Positions 34,344 through 45,830 of a DNA stretch of 64,000 bases are shown here, piece after piece. The translations under genes and the position numbers were made by a program. Source of the DNA: Sindora glabra (lineage: Eukaryota; Streptophyta; Magnoliopsida; Fabales; Fabaceae); contig CM035230.1 in assembly GCA_020226215.1 (NCBI GenBank), forward strand, positions 22,177,883-22,241,882. Reading direction: 5' to 3'. Each line of letters begins with the position of its first letter. Position 1 is the stretch's first letter. A model generated the notes under the pieces. The model ran no database searches. It worked only from the letters and a program-made list of their open reading frames with translations, and was not told where the DNA came from.

Positions 34344-35597
34344 TTTGTAAAAGAGAAAAGAAATTAAAATTTTATTTTGATAAAAAAAAACTTGATCAAC
34401 AAAGGGAAAATCTAAATCGTGTGCTAACAATGATTGTTAGTTTCTGTAGATTCTAAATGTGATTATTATTTTATGGTTCTTAATATGACATTGCACTTTT
34501 AGAAAATATATGTGTGTGCGTGAGAGAGAGTATGTGTGTGTGTGCGGGGGTACCAGAAGGAATATTATCTGTTGGTTTTGTTTATATCAAGAGAGAGTGT
34601 TCAATTTTAAATATAAAAAATTTGAAAATGTTGAAAATTTATATGACTTTAGAGATTTTATCAGTTTTTTTGGATGATTTAGAAATCATTTCATTCAAAT
34701 TAAAGCTTTGATTTAAATAAAACCTATTTTCTATATCATTTTTTTTATGGCTAGGTGGCCAGTCCAATGCCAGCCCTTTTATCCCCGATTAATAAGTTGA
34801 GTAGTTGTGTGATTCAATTGAACTTAAATTAGAAAATTAAATTACCAAATTGGGAAAGATAAATTATATTCATCTTCGGAAAAATATTTAGCATAATTGC
34901 ATTCGTATTTATTCTACTTTTAAAAATATATATTATTCATCTTTTATATATACTAATTTTTTCATTCTTTTATTTTAAACATGCACTCATTTATCTTATT
35001 TTTGAAACATAAAAAAAATGGATGCATATTTTTAACAATCAAAAGGTATGAGAATAATTAAACTTTATGTGAAGTAAGTTGAATTTACTCAATTGAGAAA
35101 GTGATATTTTTACTCCAATTTTTTTTTCCTACAACAGCACAAATGCAGATAATATTTTCCTTTCCAAAATTTTGCCTTGAAAATGAAATTGAGATCACAT
35201 CATTATGGGTTCAATTGGTACCTATTCCACTTTAACAAGAAAACGACTAATAAAAAAGAAATGAAATGCAAGCATCAGAAAGGAAAAAAAATAAAAAAAA
35301 GAAAAGAAATGCGGTGTGCCTCATGTTTAGATGCAAAACGTAATCCACAAGTACAAGATAATCCTCGAAGTGATTATACAGATAATCTCATTTGGGTGGT
35401 TTCAAGTACAAGCTTTGGTTTTTGAATTGGCAGTGTCAGCTCTACACGGTATCGTCTCAACCACAATTTGTACGTACGTGTGATCTATTCTATAACTTGC
35501 TTTTTCTCATTGGTATTTGGACCCTACAAGCAAAGATTATAATTGGGCCCCTAACCGGAGAAAACTTCAAAGTTATTGGTTGCTCGTAATTCATTAA
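34344..35597. other. AT-rich spacer with a GT/GA microsatellite
   Basis: A TGTGTG..GAGAGAG..TGTGTGTG tract lies at 34511-34544. Otherwise no gene; the frames at 34514, 35177 and 35392 have no recognisable motif. Confidence 0.35.
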
Positions 35598-35693
35598 GTT
35601 CCTAGAGGAAAAAGTACTAGATTATTATTTTTTTGAAAATTTATTTTTATTTTATTATTATTTAAAAATATATTATCAAAATACGTGTGAGTA

Positions 35694-35795
35694 ATAGAGG
35701 CGTCAGGCCAGATGGCATCCTCGAAGAAAAAGCGCCAGTTCGGATGGCGCCTCTGGTGGCCCTTCAGGGCGTCATTCAAAACGGCATCCTTACTC
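35694..35795 (+). repeat. GC-rich block of the outer element, left end
   Basis: Contains GAGGCGTCAGGCCAGATGGC, AGCGCCAGTTCGGATGGCGCC and GGGCGTCATTCAAAACGGC: repeated [G]GCG-CC units joined by short spacers. It stands out sharply from the surrounding AT-rich DNA. Confidence 0.7.
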
Positions 35796-36542
35796 TATAA
35801 TTTTTTGAAAATAAATGATTTTGATATCTTTTTAAAATAAAAATTTTAAAAATAAATAATATGTGATTGTGACTCAAAATAAATTTTTAAAAATAAATTA
35901 CTCATTTCATAATTATATTTGATATCATAAAAAAATATTTTATTTCACTTTGATATTTAACACATAAATTTATTATAGGAATTAAATAAGAAAGTAGTTA
36001 ATGATAATAATATATTTAATAAAAATAATAAATATTTAGTAAATAATTGAATATTATTAAAATAAAATATAGGATTAATAAATAATAATTACATAATTTA
36101 TATTAATGTCTCTCAAAATTTGATCCAATGACACTTAATATTTATTATTTTTTGGAATTATATACTTCCACCGTTCGGAATTATATTATTACAAGTAATT
36201 ATTTAATACGTTATTACACATAAGCAAATTTATTGAATTATTCAATAATATTCCTTATATACGAAGTTGAAGATTGATAAAAATGAAAAGAAATATAACG
36301 AAATAAATATGTTTCTTTTTATTTTGTATTTATTCCAATAATATTCTTGATACTTTGTATTTATTTCAATAAAATTATTTTTATTTTGTAACAAAATAAA
36401 TACGAAATAACGAAGTTGAAGATTAAAAAAAATGTGATTATTTCGTTGCAATAATCTTTTCATTTTGTAATGAAATTAAAATTATAACATCAATTAATTC
36501 TTTTTTATTTCGTCCCAATGATAAAATATTTTAGCAATGAGA
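35796..36542. other. AT-rich interior of the outer element
   Basis: CGAAGTTGAAGATT occurs at about 36262 and 36411, a direct repeat about 150 bp apart, with ATTTTGTATTTATT repeats between. No coding. Confidence 0.4.
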
Positions 36543-37435
36543 GGCAAAAGTACTGATTTACTATTTTTTTAGAAGCTATTTTTTGTTTTACCGTTCTTTC
36601 AAAATATTTTATCAAAATACGCACAACAGCGAAAAGACGCCAAATGGCGTGTTGAGGGACGCCAGATGAAATGGCGCCGTTGGCGCTTGAGGGAAGGGAC
36701 ATCAGGCAATATGGCGCCTTTGGCCTACGGCACCCTCGCTCCTCATTTCTAAGTTAATTAGTCGGTGACCGTGTCTACTGTGGATCTAAAAGACTTAGAT
36801 TTTGGTATTGTACATGGCCAACATCCCCATCTACGTTGACAATTATGCTACGTGTTTTGACCTCAATATTTGGTGGACTCAACTCATAACGTATTGAATA
36901 AATATAACATTTAATGTCATTTACAAGGATGATGGTTATTTATCCTTCAAATATTATAATTAATATTATTAATTTTTTTATATTTATTATAACTATTTAT
37001 TCCTTTCTTCACTAATAATATTAAAATAAATAATAAAAAAATTAATTAAAAATAATTATATATTTCATATTATGAAGATAAAATTTATTAATTTATTTTA
37101 ATATTATTTATTTATTTTAACATGGTAAATAAATAAAAGAATAGATAATTATAACAATTGTGAAAGTAAAAAATTAATAATGTTAGTTATTAAATTTGGG
37201 AGATGTCATTATCATTACTTTTATAAAAAAATTAAATATTTCAATTATTTTAAAGTTTATTATTTTCTATTATTTATATATTAACTTAAAATTTGGGAGA
37301 TGTGCTTCGACCGCCCTTAGAGGTGCCATTTGGTTTGGCATCTCTCCGCTGCTGTGCGTATTTTGATAAAATATTTCGAAAGAACGGTAAAATAAAAAAT
37401 AGTTTCTAAAAAAATAGTAAATTGGTACTTTTACC
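36543..37435. mobile_element. Inner fold-back element, same family, 893 bp
   Basis: Inverted ends of about 110 bp: left GGCAAAAGTACTGATTTACT, right read inward GGTAAAAGTACCAATTTACT. Both continue with TATTTTTTTAGAA, TTTTACCGTTCTTTC, TATTTTATCAAAATACGCAC and then GC-rich sequence with GCCAAATGGC-type motifs. The flanks GCAATGAGA and TAACGAGAT share AAxGAGA, a possible offset target duplication. The interior is AT-rich and non-coding. The ends match each other better than the outer ends do, so this copy is probably younger. Confidence 0.6.
36625..36735 (+). repeat. GC-rich block of the inner element, left end
   Basis: Repeats GACGCCAAATGGCGTG, GACGCCAGATGAAATGGCGCC, TTGGCGC and ATATGGCGCC. The right end (37312-37345) has only a short, more decayed block with GGTGCCATTTGGTTTGGCATC. 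Confidence 0.65.
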
Positions 37436-37700
37436 TAACGAGATGTGGAACATGGAATAATCCTTATCATTAGAAAAAAATAAACACACATTGTTTTAAA
37501 GAATTTCTAATTAATTTATGTTTGTTAATAATTTATAATAATTAAAGTTATGAAAATAAAATGCCAAAGGAGAGAATAAAATTCTAGTTAAAAGGATGTT
37601 ATTAGAAAAAATTACATATATTTGATGCGTTATATGAGAATTGAATTGATTGTTTATTTGTGAGAAGAATTGATAATTAAAATTGATATAAGTACCTACG
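37436..37700. other. AT-rich stretch inside the outer element
   Basis: Non-coding. On the - strand GCGTAG|GTAC near 37690 could be a decayed splice acceptor after the 190-bp repeats; weak. Confidence 0.3.
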
Positions 37701-37702
37701 CA

Positions 37703-38290
37703 AGAATCATAATAATCAACATAAAATAAAAATTTTTATCCCGTTTATTCTTCTTTTAAAATCACAAACTAATCACAGATCATATAAATTTGTTCAAATT
37801 TTTCCTAAATCCTATATCATAATTTCAAAGCATAAATCATAATAATCAACATAAAATAAAAATTTTTCCCCAATGTAAAATATATTCTTATAATAACTAA
37901 TAAAAATTATAATATAAATATACAAATTATAAAAATACTAACCAATAAAAATCACAAACTATCACAGATCATATAAATTTATACAAATTTTTTCTAAATC
38001 CTAAATCATAATTTCAAATCATAAATCATAATAATCAACATAAAATAAAAAATCTTCTCCCACTGTAAAATATATTCTTATAATAACTAATAAAAATTAT
38101 AATATAAATACAGAAATTATAAAAAAACTAACTAGTACAAATCACAAACTATCACAGATCATATAAATTTTCATAAACTTTTACTAAATCTTAGATCATA
38201 ATTTCATATCATAAATTATAATAATCAACATAGAATAAAAATTTTCTTACCACTATAAATACAAAAATTATAAAAATACTAACCAAAGAA
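37703..38290 (-). repeat. 190-bp tandem repeat, about 3.1 copies
   Basis: AATCATAATAATCAACATAA (third letter varies) starts units at about 37704, 37833, 38023 and 38212. Full units (37833-38022 and 38023-38211) are about 190 bp and share ATATTCTTATAATAACTAAT, ATCACAAACTATCACAGATC and ATCATAATTTCA. The first unit lacks about 60 bp and the last is partial. The array lies downstream (on -) of the TATA box at 38467. Confidence 0.85.
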
Positions 38291-38440
38291 AAGTAAGGAA
38301 AGAAGACCAGATTTGCTCCAAAGAAGAAAATGTTGCTGGATGAAATGCACAGAAGTAAAAAAGGATAAAGATTTGTGAATGAAAAAAAGGAAAATGTTGC
38401 GAACGGCTAGGAAGAGAGGCTGTGAAGTAGGGTTCTTCTG
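38279..38440 (-). other. Possible transcribed leader of the outer element
   Basis: On the - strand this less AT-rich stretch runs from the TATA region to TTTG|GTTAGT near 38284, which looks like a splice donor just before the 190-bp repeats. Short open frames (e.g. 38279-38491) show no known motif. Inference only. Confidence 0.3.
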
Positions 38441-38466
38441 AATGCGGAGAGGAAGGAAGGGGGCGG

Positions 38467-38476
38467 ATATATATAG
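38467..38476 (-). promoter_or_regulatory. TATA box facing into the outer element
   Basis: The - strand reads CCCTATATATATCC, a good plant TATA box, with GC-rich palindromes directly upstream (38481-38507). Transcription would start near 38440 and run toward the 190-bp repeats. No experimental basis. Confidence 0.5.
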
Positions 38477-38480
38477 GGCA

Positions 38481-38700
38481 GGAGGCGCCAAATGAAATGG
38501 CGCCTCCCAGAAAATTCAAACTCCAATGGCTCCATCTTGAACGGCATCTTCAAGGTGAATGGCGCTAGGTAGGATGGCGCCTTCAACCTTAGGGCGCCAC
38601 TCAAACTAGCGCTCTGCAAGCTGCACGTGCTCCCAAAGGCGCCAAACAGTGTGGTGCCTCCAAGCCCTACGTACGCCATTCAAAATGACGTCCCGCGTAC
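38481..38700 (-). repeat. GC-rich block with GGCGCC palindromes, right end of the outer element
   Basis: A near-perfect palindrome at 38481-38507 has 10-bp arms GGAGGCGCCA and TGGCGCCTCC around AATGAAA. Further GGCGCC, GGCGCT and GGCATC units with similar spacing follow to 38700 (e.g. GATGGCGCCTTCAACC, GGGCGCCACTC, AAGGCGCCAAACAGTG). They sit upstream of the TATA box in the - strand sense, a position suited to regulatory modules. Confidence 0.7.
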
Positions 38701-38782
38701 TTCAATAATATATTTTGAAACCACGGTAAAACGAAAAAAAATTTATAAAATAATTATATTTCAGTATTTTAGCTATTCCCAG

Positions 38783-39367
38783 ATCACGTGATCATGGGTG
38801 ATTTTTGCTCTTCAAAAAGAAGTAAAAGATCAATTAATTATAATAAATGTAAGTCACTATATTCATTAAATCATTTTTTAAATTAATTTTATATCATATT
38901 ATATATATATAAGTTAGTAAACTACTAAATTTTACATTCAATATTTATCTGAATGATATGTTATATTAAATTTTTTTCAAAAATTATAGTTAATGCAAAA
39001 ATAAATTTTTAGAAATATTTGTTGTAATTTTTACTCTTTAAAAACTAATTGCGTTATTCACTCTCATGACATTCAAAATTAATAACATCGGTAAAGAAAT
39101 TAATTATGATGGTTCCGCAGTTGAGAGATAAACTTGAAATATGCAACGAGTTGTATGTTGAGGGTTTAATTAATAAGTAATATTTTTAGATTATGATTTT
39201 TTAGAAATGGAAGTAGATATATATTCATCTTGTATATGAATTTCGAGAAAATTTCGAAGATAATAAGTATGCAATCCAAATAGTTAAAATTTTACTTATA
39301 GTTAAAGGAATATTTTATGAAAATTTTAAAATTTATAGAATAGTATCTAATTTTGAATTTGTATATC

Positions 39368-39439
<72 letters not shown>

Positions 39440-41184
39440 CTTTAATTATAATGAACCAAGAATTATATTTTTGGGGGCAGGCATGAACTTTGTTTTGATG
39501 AATATAGAAAAAGTTACAATTTTTAAAAAAAGTTAAATATAAAATATTATGAAACAATAAATAAAATTATAGAACTCCATTTACAAAGGTTACAATATAC
39601 AAGTTATTCAAACTCTTGTTAAAAAATTGCAATAAAATTTATAAAATTTTCAAAAATATAATTATTTTAATAAATTATTTGTATGTATACAAATTTTTTT
39701 TAGATATTTATAAGTGTTTTACTATCAAATTTAAAATAATAAGATCAAAATAGATAATAAATAAGTGGCAATTCTTATGTAATTATATTATGTGTGCAAT
39801 ATCAAAAAAATGAAAATTATATTTTAATGGAAGTAATATTTTTCTAAACAAGAATTAGATAGAATTTTGAAATATATTTTATAATTCATGTAAACTTTAT
39901 ATTTCAAATAAACATATGCTTAATTCTTTGAAGTATTCTTAAGTCACAAATACAACAAAAAAAATACAATTTTTATATAAATAAAAAAGATAAAAATTAA
40001 AATATAAATTATCTGAATTTTTAATTTTACAAAATATGATTTTCTACCTCACATTTGTATCACTCTTCTTTTTATAAAATTTAGTTTTTATTATATGAAT
40101 ACGTAAATTTCTCATTATAACTAAATTTGAAACTATGCTTTTAAAATTTTAGGGCGGAATTGTATAATAATACCAATATTCAAGAGAAAGTGCCGACCTT
40201 ACTAGAAGAAAAGACGAGAGGGCAGAGCTTCCTAGCTCCCTTATCTTACCAGCGAACTCAATCCAACGAATAGATTTTTACATGCTAAATAAATTGGAAT
40301 CAACGATGAAATTTATGAAAAATTTATTATATAAATTAAAGTTTTTTTAATAAAAAATAATAATAAGGAAAGGTTCTTCAACTTAATTGGAAAAGGAGCC
40401 AATGGCATAATAAAATTATCAATAAAGTTTAAATCCAATTGGATTGAAAACTAATAAAATTTTTAAGTGTTAAAAAATTTTCTCAAAAAAATCATTGTTC
40501 ATCAAATAAGACAATTAACCTCAAAAGAGAATATCTGAACTTGTAATTAAAAAGGATTTTTAATAATTTTATTCAAATTCTTACGATTAATTAAATCGAT
40601 CTAACATTAACAGTAGTATAAAAAGTATAGAACAATGGAAGTAGGCTTGATTGAAAAGGCGTCAATCATTGAACACACCAATAGGGGAAGACCATCCCTC
40701 CTTATTTACCAAGTGGGATATATTAAAGGCGGGAGCCAATGTGGGACCCATCCCTCTACTTTTGCTAGTTCTCATGACATCAGTATGCCTGTTCTTAGAT
40801 AGGCTTGGTTGACAAATGCTGGTAATTAATTACATCCCTTTTAATAATCAGCAGCATTCTTTGAATGGAATATAAATTATTTATTTTGATAATGCTTGAA
40901 AATGTGGCTATCAGATTAAAGTAACTGAAGTCTTAAATTCTTAATCTTTGATTATGACCCTAAGGTTGACATAAGCCACTGGAGGGGACCATTATGATCA
41001 GTCACATTTCAGAAAGTTACAATTCTAAACCATTGCTTGAGCAATTAGATTAATTAATACGTATAAGTGGATAATAGGCATATAGCAATAGCATTACCGC
41101 AAAAATTTAATTTATTGACTAGTGGCAATGAGATGGTAACCGTCCTTCGTTTGTGACCCAAACAATTTGGGTGCCTGAATTCTA
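38783..41184. other. AT-rich spacer with a (TA)n microsatellite
   Basis: A TA dinucleotide run of about 57 bp lies at 39378-39434. A more balanced stretch at 40640-40800 contains TCATTGAACACACCAATAGG but no frame or element I recognise. Confidence 0.4.
39378..39434. repeat. (TA)n microsatellite
   Basis: Uninterrupted TA repeat, preceded by TACATACA. Likely polymorphic. Confidence 0.95.
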
Positions 41185-41355
41185 AAGTACCCCTAGAGTA
41201 CTCCTAAAAGTTTGGTGTCCGAAGTGATGCGGTAAAATATAAATTATTGGATGAGATTATTAAATTAATATTAAGATTTTTATAATCTCATCCAATAATT
41301 TATATTTTATCATACCACTCCGGACACTAAATCTCTAAGGGCACTATAGCAAGCA
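41185..41355. mobile_element. Hairpin MITE
   Basis: Arms 41211-41260 and 41282-41331 are inverted. The inner 27 bp (41234-41260 with 41282-41308) are perfectly complementary, ending TGGATGAGATTAT, around a 21-nt AT loop. Outer arms (TTTGGTGTCCGAAGTG and, reversed, TTTAGTGTCCGGAGTG) are close but imperfect, and weaker similarity extends to about 41185 and 41355. No target duplication was resolved. No coding. Confidence 0.75.
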
Positions 41356-41464
41356 CTATCATAAAAATGGGACCATTTTGCATAACCTAACGATTGAACA
41401 ACATTGAAGCAAAAACGTAGAAAAGGAACTAAAGAGGTGCAATGACTATTTAAGTTAGTGGTGC

Positions 41465-42445
41465 ACGAAATATTGTAACGTGTAAGTGCAATAAAATAAT
41501 ATGTAGAGTATTATTAGATGAATTTGTTTACTATTTTTAAAAAATAAAAATTCTTATTTGAATAATTATTTTTATATTCTATTTTTAAAATTATAATATA
41601 AAATATGTAATTTAAAAACAGAACAATTGAAAAAAATTTATATATTTTCTTAACTCATTTTTTTATTTCTTATGATAATTTTATAATTAAATGAAATATT
41701 TTATTATTTTCTCTATCATCACTCTCTCTTTTCTTATTTCTCTTGAATTTGAAAATAATTTTTTAAAAATAAAAAATGATTTTTAGGATAATTTTTGAAA
41801 ATAAAATAAAAATATATTCAAAGAAATATATTATTTCTACTTTTTTATATTCACTTTTTGTTTACTCTTTTGTGTGGGTGGGGGTGGATTTAAAATTTTA
41901 TATCCTTCAAATATGTATGGAGAAGTGAACAGAAATTGAGCGGAGGAGAGTGGATTTATACCTATTTCTATACAAAAATAAATCCCAAAGCAAATTATCT
42001 TTTGCTAACTCTTAAAAGACTTTATTACACTCTTCAGAAGAAAAAAATGCATGATAGGCTCAAAGATTATGAAAATGGACCGGTGCTTATTATACTAAAA
42101 CATGAAGCCAAATTAAAAAAAATAAAAATATATAGTATTCATACAAGTGATACATAAAACATATATAGTATTTATATAAGTGATACATGAAACATTATAA
42201 CGTGTCTTTTGTTATTTTGTAAGTACGATCAAATAATATGAATTTGAAAAAACATAGAACGTGTTATCATTCTGTGGGTTAATTGTATAAGTAAAACTAC
42301 TCTAACACATGAAATTTAAATCCTTAAACTAAATTTGTCCTTTGGTAGCCCTAAAGCCTCTCTTACTCTCTTGAAAAAAATTTAAAGAGTCGGATAGGCT
42401 AAACGATAGTGAAAATGGAGTAGTGCTTATTATATTAAATTATCT
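41465..42445. repeat. Diverged direct repeats
   Basis: GATAGGCTCAAAGATTATGA, AAATGGACCGGTGCTTATTA (42052-42091) recur as GATAGGCTAAACGATAGTGA, AAATGGAGTAGTGCTTATTA (42394-42433), and the preceding about 70 bp also align (unit about 340 bp). CACGAAATATTGTAACGTGT at 41464 recurs as CATGAAACATTATAACGTGT near 42187. A 35-bp tandem unit (ATATAGTATTxATAxAAGTGATACAT) lies at 42128-42195. No gene. Confidence 0.5.
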
Positions 42446-43599
42446 TCTATAAAATTTTTTATCATAAATCTATTAATTCAATAATAAAATAAGATATAAA
42501 AAAGTTTAACTCAATATCAAAATGACTGAATAATATGAGTTTAATGGAATCTAACTCAACTAATGTGGAACAGGTAGTTCTCGACGATGGATCGACCTAT
42601 CAATATAATTAATATAAACAAAAGTTATTATTTCTAAACTTTATAATTTATTCTATATACTCTCCATCGATGTTAAGAAATCTCTCCAATTAAGTTTTCA
42701 TTTAAAATTGATAGAAGCAGCAAATCCTTATTAAAATTTGTGATTAGGATCGATTATGAATTATTTAGAATCTGCAACAAATCCTGATTTCATTTTCACC
42801 TTACAATGGATTTATTAAATAATAATAAATTTTTTTCATATTTAATATTATTTTTTACATAATTTAATTTGGGATTTTTTTATAAAATATAATTTTAGAA
42901 ATTGGTATTAGAACCCTTGAATCATGTGAATTAAATATGTTATTACATGGATTTAGGAATTAAATATTATATTTTGAATAATATTATATTTTGTGATGAA
43001 TTATTTTGAATGAAAAATACTATGAATCTCTAATTATTTCATAGCCCTCTAATTTAATTATTTATGATTGCAAATATTATTTTGTTAATAATGGTTGTGA
43101 TATGTTTTGAATACACATAATTTATATGGTATAAATTTCGGGAGTATATGTATGATTTTATTTAAAAATCCAAATCACAAAATTCCAAGGAATGTATTTG
43201 TCGGACTTCATGTATGTTTTTGAACTATATATATCACACAATTTTTATAGACTGAATGTGTATTTGTCCATTTTTCATGAGATCTGATATACATTTTCTT
43301 ATGTTATTTTCTTTTCACAAGATTCCATATATATTTTCTTAACTTGTCCACTTTTTCATTACATACTTTACATCATTACATCAATGACGTTGACAAATAC
43401 AATATTCCATTCTTGTTGTCAATTCTTCTCATTGATTATATTCTTATATTTTTTATATTGCTTGAGACCACTTCTAAGTTAGAAGATGTATGTGACTCCT
43501 CCATCTCAATCCTAAAAAAAAAAGTCTCCAACCATAATACAAGTAAGTATATAAAAGTCTAGTTCTTTAATTTCTTTTTTTATTGTAATCACAAGAAAT
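42446..43599. other. AT-rich non-coding stretch
   Basis: The open frame 43344-43562 (+, 72 aa) has no recognisable motif. Nothing else supported. Confidence 0.3.
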
Positions 43600-45616
43600 A
43601 TGTGAAAAATTAGCTCGTATTTCCTATACTTAGTTGCACTATGGAGGGAGACTTTCTCCCTATGGATTGAGTGGGGATGTGCTAAGGTCCAGGTAATATA
43701 TTTGCCTCTATTACCAATTTGAGAGTAAAGATTGAATGCAATGATAGTTCCCTTTCCATTTCAAGAAGCACATTTAGAAGTACTTTAATTTTTATTAAAG
43801 GCTCTTCCTTCTTTGATATCTCAAGCTTTCCAACATGACTTTTGTGGTTTGCAACACTAAAAAACCAGAGATATCAAAGGATTAAGTTTTTTAACAAGAT
43901 TTGAAACATTTCTAAGTATGCTTCTTGAGATAAAAAGAGAGTTATCGCTAAATTTGACCCAAATCCTCAAATTAGATAATGGAAGTAAAGGTATCAATAA
44001 AACTATTAAAAAAGGAAACTATAGGTAAAATTTATAGGTAAAGTACAAAACATTAAACATTAGTTATAAAACTATGATCAACTTCTAAAGGTTTGGCAAT
44101 TTAAAGTGTGGCACCTAAACTTCTTTTAAATGTTGGTTATTTGACCAACTGACATTATAAGTGTTCGTAACTTCTCTTAACCTTGTGAATTTTGTCGTGT
44201 AGTTTAATTGAACTAACCGTTGACAAAACTTTGCACATTGATTGTCAATGTAAATCAATATGGTAAGTTATTTGTGATTTCTATAGCATTGCAAATACAA
44301 ATATTAAGTTGTAAATAACTTTTAGACATAAGTTCTTGCATACAACTAATGTTCAAGTCTTTATAGTTTTCAATAACATTATAAAAACAAAAATTAGATA
44401 GTTATTGATATACATTTAGGCATTAGTTCCTGTATACAACTGATATCTAATCTTCAAACATACTTTTTAAGAAACTGTTTGGTATTCTTTTAGATGTTGA
44501 CTATTTAAAAATTGACATGGTAATTAGAAATAACTTTGTGTTTGATATCCACATCATATTTTATTAAATAATTGATGTGTTTTTCAAAATCTTGTATGTT
44601 GTAAATAAAATTTCACATAATGAATTCTTTAAAATTTTGGATAATTTTATATAATGATTTCATCATAAAGTAAATATCAAAGATGACAATAGGGAGAAAA
44701 AAACAAATGTATTTACATATTCATAAATAAAAGTAAAGATCGAATAAAGACTTCAATTACAATAAATCATTATATGAAGAAAATTATAAATGAAAATACA
44801 AAATACTTTATTGTTATATATATTCTATAAAACAACCTATACAAAAATTTTACTTTCATAGCACAATAACTATGTATCTAAATTTATACCCTAAAATAAT
44901 TCTTATTACAAATTATCATATGTTGAAAAAAGATGATTTATTTTTCTCGTGTTGAATTGCTCCTTAAGATTCTATAAGGATTAGTTACTTCTTACTCTAA
45001 AGTAAAAGGTGAAATATGAGAAAAACTCACCCATATTTAGAAATTCTTCAAATTTGTTAAAGCATTTCATCCTAGACTTTTTGGCTCTTACTATTTGAAA
45101 GCAAGAGAAATTAGAGTCATGGACAAGATACTTTCATAAAATTTGAAGCATTTTTAAAGTATAAGTGGATTATGCCCAAATTTAACCTACATATTAAAAA
45201 AAGAGTGAGTAAAATTTATAAGTACTAGGAGCAACAATAGACATTGGTTATTAATGAAAGATCAACATCCTATATATCACACTTTTCAAGGTAAATAGCA
45301 ATTTCCATACTTTAAGATGTTAGCTAAATACAAACCAACTTGTAAAATAAAATAGATGTCAATTACAAATAACAACCATTATCTTAGGTTTTCATATACC
45401 AACTCTTCATCTCTTATTAAATATTATAGTTTTACAATATTAAATTTTTATTTGAATCAACATGGTAAGTTGTACATATTTTTAAAATGCTATCATATAT
45501 ATATATATATCAATTTTCATTTAAATCAACATCAATAGGCTAACTTTGTATGGCAATTTTATAATAGTGATTCTAGATGTTAGAGGTTTAATGCAAAAGA
45601 GTATTAATTTGTTGTA
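43600..45616. repeat. Possible diverged duplication of about 1.2 kb
   Basis: The order of motifs around 43900-44110 (GATTTGAAACATTTCTAAG, AAATTTGACCCAAAT, AAAATTTATAGG, ACATTAGTTATxA, ATGATCAAC, GGCAATTT) recurs around 45130-45320 (AATTTGAAGCATTTTTAAAG, CCCAAATTT, AAAATTTATAAG, ACATTGGTTATTA, AGATCAAC, AGCAATTT). ACATxAGTTCxTGxATACAACT also occurs twice, at about 44325 and 44421. No coding seen; element type unknown. Confidence 0.35.
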
Positions 45617-45830
45617 GTCAATAAAGGAATAAAATAGTCTTGGAACTATTATTGCTTTTGGTGGGACTGAGATGACAAACTCTTTTTTTAGGTAGAGCTA
45701 TAGTTTAAATCAAACAATTTGTGGTCAATAAAGGAATAAAATAGTCTTGGAACTATTATTGCTTTGGTGGGGCTAAGATGACAAACTCTTTTTTTGGGTA
45801 AAAATATAGTTTAAATTAAATATTTTGTAA
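45617..45830. repeat. 107-bp tandem duplication
   Basis: 45617-45723 repeats as 45724-45830 with few differences. AATAAAGGAATAAAATAGTC is identical in both, followed by TTGGAACTATTATTGCTTT. The homopolymer run before GGGTA/AGGTA and a G or GG in TTTTGGTGGG/TTTGGTGGGG differ. High identity suggests a comparatively recent event. Confidence 0.9.

Larger units (their letters stand above)
35607..38773. mobile_element. Possible Mutator-like element with GGCGCC-rich ends (outer element)
   Basis: Two ends face each other. Left (35607): GGAAAAAGTACT, an AT-rich run, TATTATCAAAATACG, then a GC-rich block (35694-35795). Right (38773, read inward): AGCTAAAATACT, an AT-rich run with TTTTACCG, TTTCAAAATAT..TACG, then a larger GC-rich block. 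The flanks GTTCCTAGA (35598-35606) and ATTCCCAGA (38774-38782) match at 7 of 9 bases, as an aged 9-bp Mutator-type duplication would. No transposase is visible. Inside lie a smaller element of the same family, a 190-bp tandem repeat and an inward-facing TATA box. The family and the pairing of ends are inference. Confidence 0.45.

Noticed and set aside
38268..38679. Three overlapping - strand frames of 70-90 codons
   Set aside because: They run through the GGCGCC modules and TATA region; composition-driven, no homology.
39366..39557. 63-codon - frame ending in YIYIYI repeats
   Set aside because: Translation of the (TA)n microsatellite.
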